A DNA stretch of 6,543 bases. Source: CAZEER01 sp964586315 (lineage in GTDB: Bacteria > Fidelibacterota > Marinisomatia > Marinisomatales > UBA1611). The notes beneath the pieces are model-generated. The model had not been told where the DNA came from. It searched no databases and saw only the letters and a program-made list of their open reading frames with translations. The stretch covers positions 1 through 6,543 of the forward strand of contig CAZPHE010000100.1 of assembly GCA_964586315.1 (NCBI GenBank), written 5' to 3'. Position 1 is the stretch's first letter. Every line of letters begins with the position of its first letter. The translations under genes were made by a program, and so were the position numbers. Shown here in pieces: positions 5,829 to 6,543 of this stretch.

Positions 5829-5847
5829 GGGATGATGGGTAAATTAA
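5829..5847 (+). promoter_or_regulatory. Putative promoter block, copy C
   Basis: GGGATGATGGGTAAATTAAA matches copy A over the first 17 bases except for one G-to-A change, then diverges. The hexamer TAAATT (5840-5845) ends five bases before ATG 5851, the same spacing as at 244-255. The block follows the T-tract of a terminator-like hairpin. The shared position relative to the start codon argues for a promoter of leaderless type or another start-linked signal. Confidence 0.5.
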
Positions 5848-5850
5848 AAT

Positions 5851-6543
5851 ATGTCAACCTCCGGTGAATTAGCCCGTATAGATAGATATACATGTAAATT
5901 TGAGAATCCTGTAATGGAAGAAAGATTTATGGCACAAAAATGGGAACGAGTGAGAAAACCCATTAGTTTTGCTATTATATTTTTTTCTTTCTTATTCCTT
6001 ACGGATTGTTATAATACCTTTGAAATGCTGGGTCAATTTGATCTTATTCTTTTGCCATATCCTTTTTTTATATTACTATTCCTTTCTTTTTTTAAATTAC
6101 CAGAAAAACTAAAAAAAAATAACTTTGATATTATCTTTGCGATTCTATTCCTGAGCTATCATTTTTTTCAAATAGCTTTAATGATGATGTATCCTGAATT
6201 TTTAGCCGAGAATTTCGCACCTGGGGATATATTAGCATTTTTACCTACTCTTTTGCTTTTTATGTACATTGTTCTACCTCTTGGATTTGTTACTACTATA
6301 ATAATGGTTTCTATTTTTTTACTTACTTGGATTCCCGCTTTATTACAAATAAAAGGTGTATCACCCGCCGTATGGATTTTTACAATACCTGTCCCCTTTA
6401 TTTTACTAACCTACAATAAATACAATACTGAATATGGCGCTAGGTTAGATTTTTCAAAATCAGTTTCTATTGATGAAACCAAAAATCTTATGCAGAAGAC
6501 CCTCAAAAGGTATTTTGGTAATGTGCTATCCGAAAAAATGTTG
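5851..6543 (+). CDS. Six-helix membrane protein, probable N-terminal half of a class III adenylate/guanylate cyclase (partial)
   Basis: The frame is open from ATG 5851 to the window edge (231 codons, 3' end missing). A soluble N-terminus of about 36 residues (ending EERFMAQKWERVRKP) precedes six hydrophobic segments at roughly 37-52, 64-81, 92-112, 127-144, 145-165 and 171-188. A charged linker follows and ends MQKTLKRYFGNVLSEKML. In membrane-anchored class III nucleotide cyclases a segment of this type (RYF/RYL...L.EKML) directly precedes the catalytic domain with its metal-binding F-x-D-I-x-G-F-T motif. That domain would lie beyond 6543, so cyclase activity is inferred from the linker and topology alone; another output domain is possible. 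The start is preceded by promoter block C with no Shine-Dalgarno. It would act in the inner membrane, making a cyclic nucleotide in response to an unknown signal. Confidence 0.65.
   Translation, partial: MSTSGELARIDRYTCKFENPVMEERFMAQKWERVRKPISFAIIFFSFLFLTDCYNTFEMLGQFDLILLPYPFFILLFLSFFKLPEKLKKNNFDIIFAILFLSYHFFQIALMMMYPEFLAENFAPGDILAFLPTLLLFMYIVLPLGFVTTIIMVSIFLLTWIPALLQIKGVSPAVWIFTIPVPFILLTYNKYNTEYGARLDFSKSVSIDETKNLMQKTLKRYFGNVLSEKML

Overview
The window is AT-rich bacterial DNA with short intergenic gaps, no visible insertion sequence, tRNA, rRNA or CRISPR array, and start codons that mostly lack a Shine-Dalgarno sequence. The protein types (a Sec-exported BNR/Asp-box protein, a lipoprotein with propeller-like repeats, a membrane-anchored cyclase) and the promoter-like TAnnTTTG boxes suggest a heterotroph of the Bacteroidetes/FCB side of the tree. 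A marine Marinimicrobia (SAR406)-like lineage is my best guess, but this is inference and not proven by any marker gene here.

Layout: 1-200 is non-coding DNA with several small inverted repeats, closed by a strong intrinsic terminator (205-226). A short conserved-hypothetical gene follows (255-575, +). Positions 576-958 hold no intact gene, but the right part looks like decayed coding sequence (about 685-962, +). A three-gene operon then runs on the minus strand from 4037 down to 959: an ornithine cyclodeaminase-family reductase, a proline-racemase-family enzyme with a Cys/Thr active-site pair, and an exported sialidase-like Asp-box protein. A divergent promoter region (4038-4210) separates this operon from a lipoprotein gene (4211-5767, +). 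After a weak terminator, a six-helix membrane protein starts at 5851 (+) and leaves the window just where a class III adenylate/guanylate cyclase domain would be expected.

How the genes work together: the first two operon genes form a recognisable pathway. The dehydratase converts trans-3-hydroxy-L-proline to a pyrroline-2-carboxylate, and the reductase turns that into L-proline. The third gene overlaps the dehydratase by four bases (ATGA), so it is co-expressed. Its product is predicted to be exported, and the pairing suggests use of a hydroxyproline-containing or glycosylated extracellular polymer; that last step is inference.

The most notable non-coding signal is a nearly identical block, GGGATGATGGGTAGATTT, found upstream of all three plus-strand genes and directly behind a T-rich run in each case. 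At two of the three, its TARATT hexamer ends five bases before the ATG, the geometry of a leaderless promoter. A shorter version (TTGGGTA) lies upstream of the minus-strand operon.
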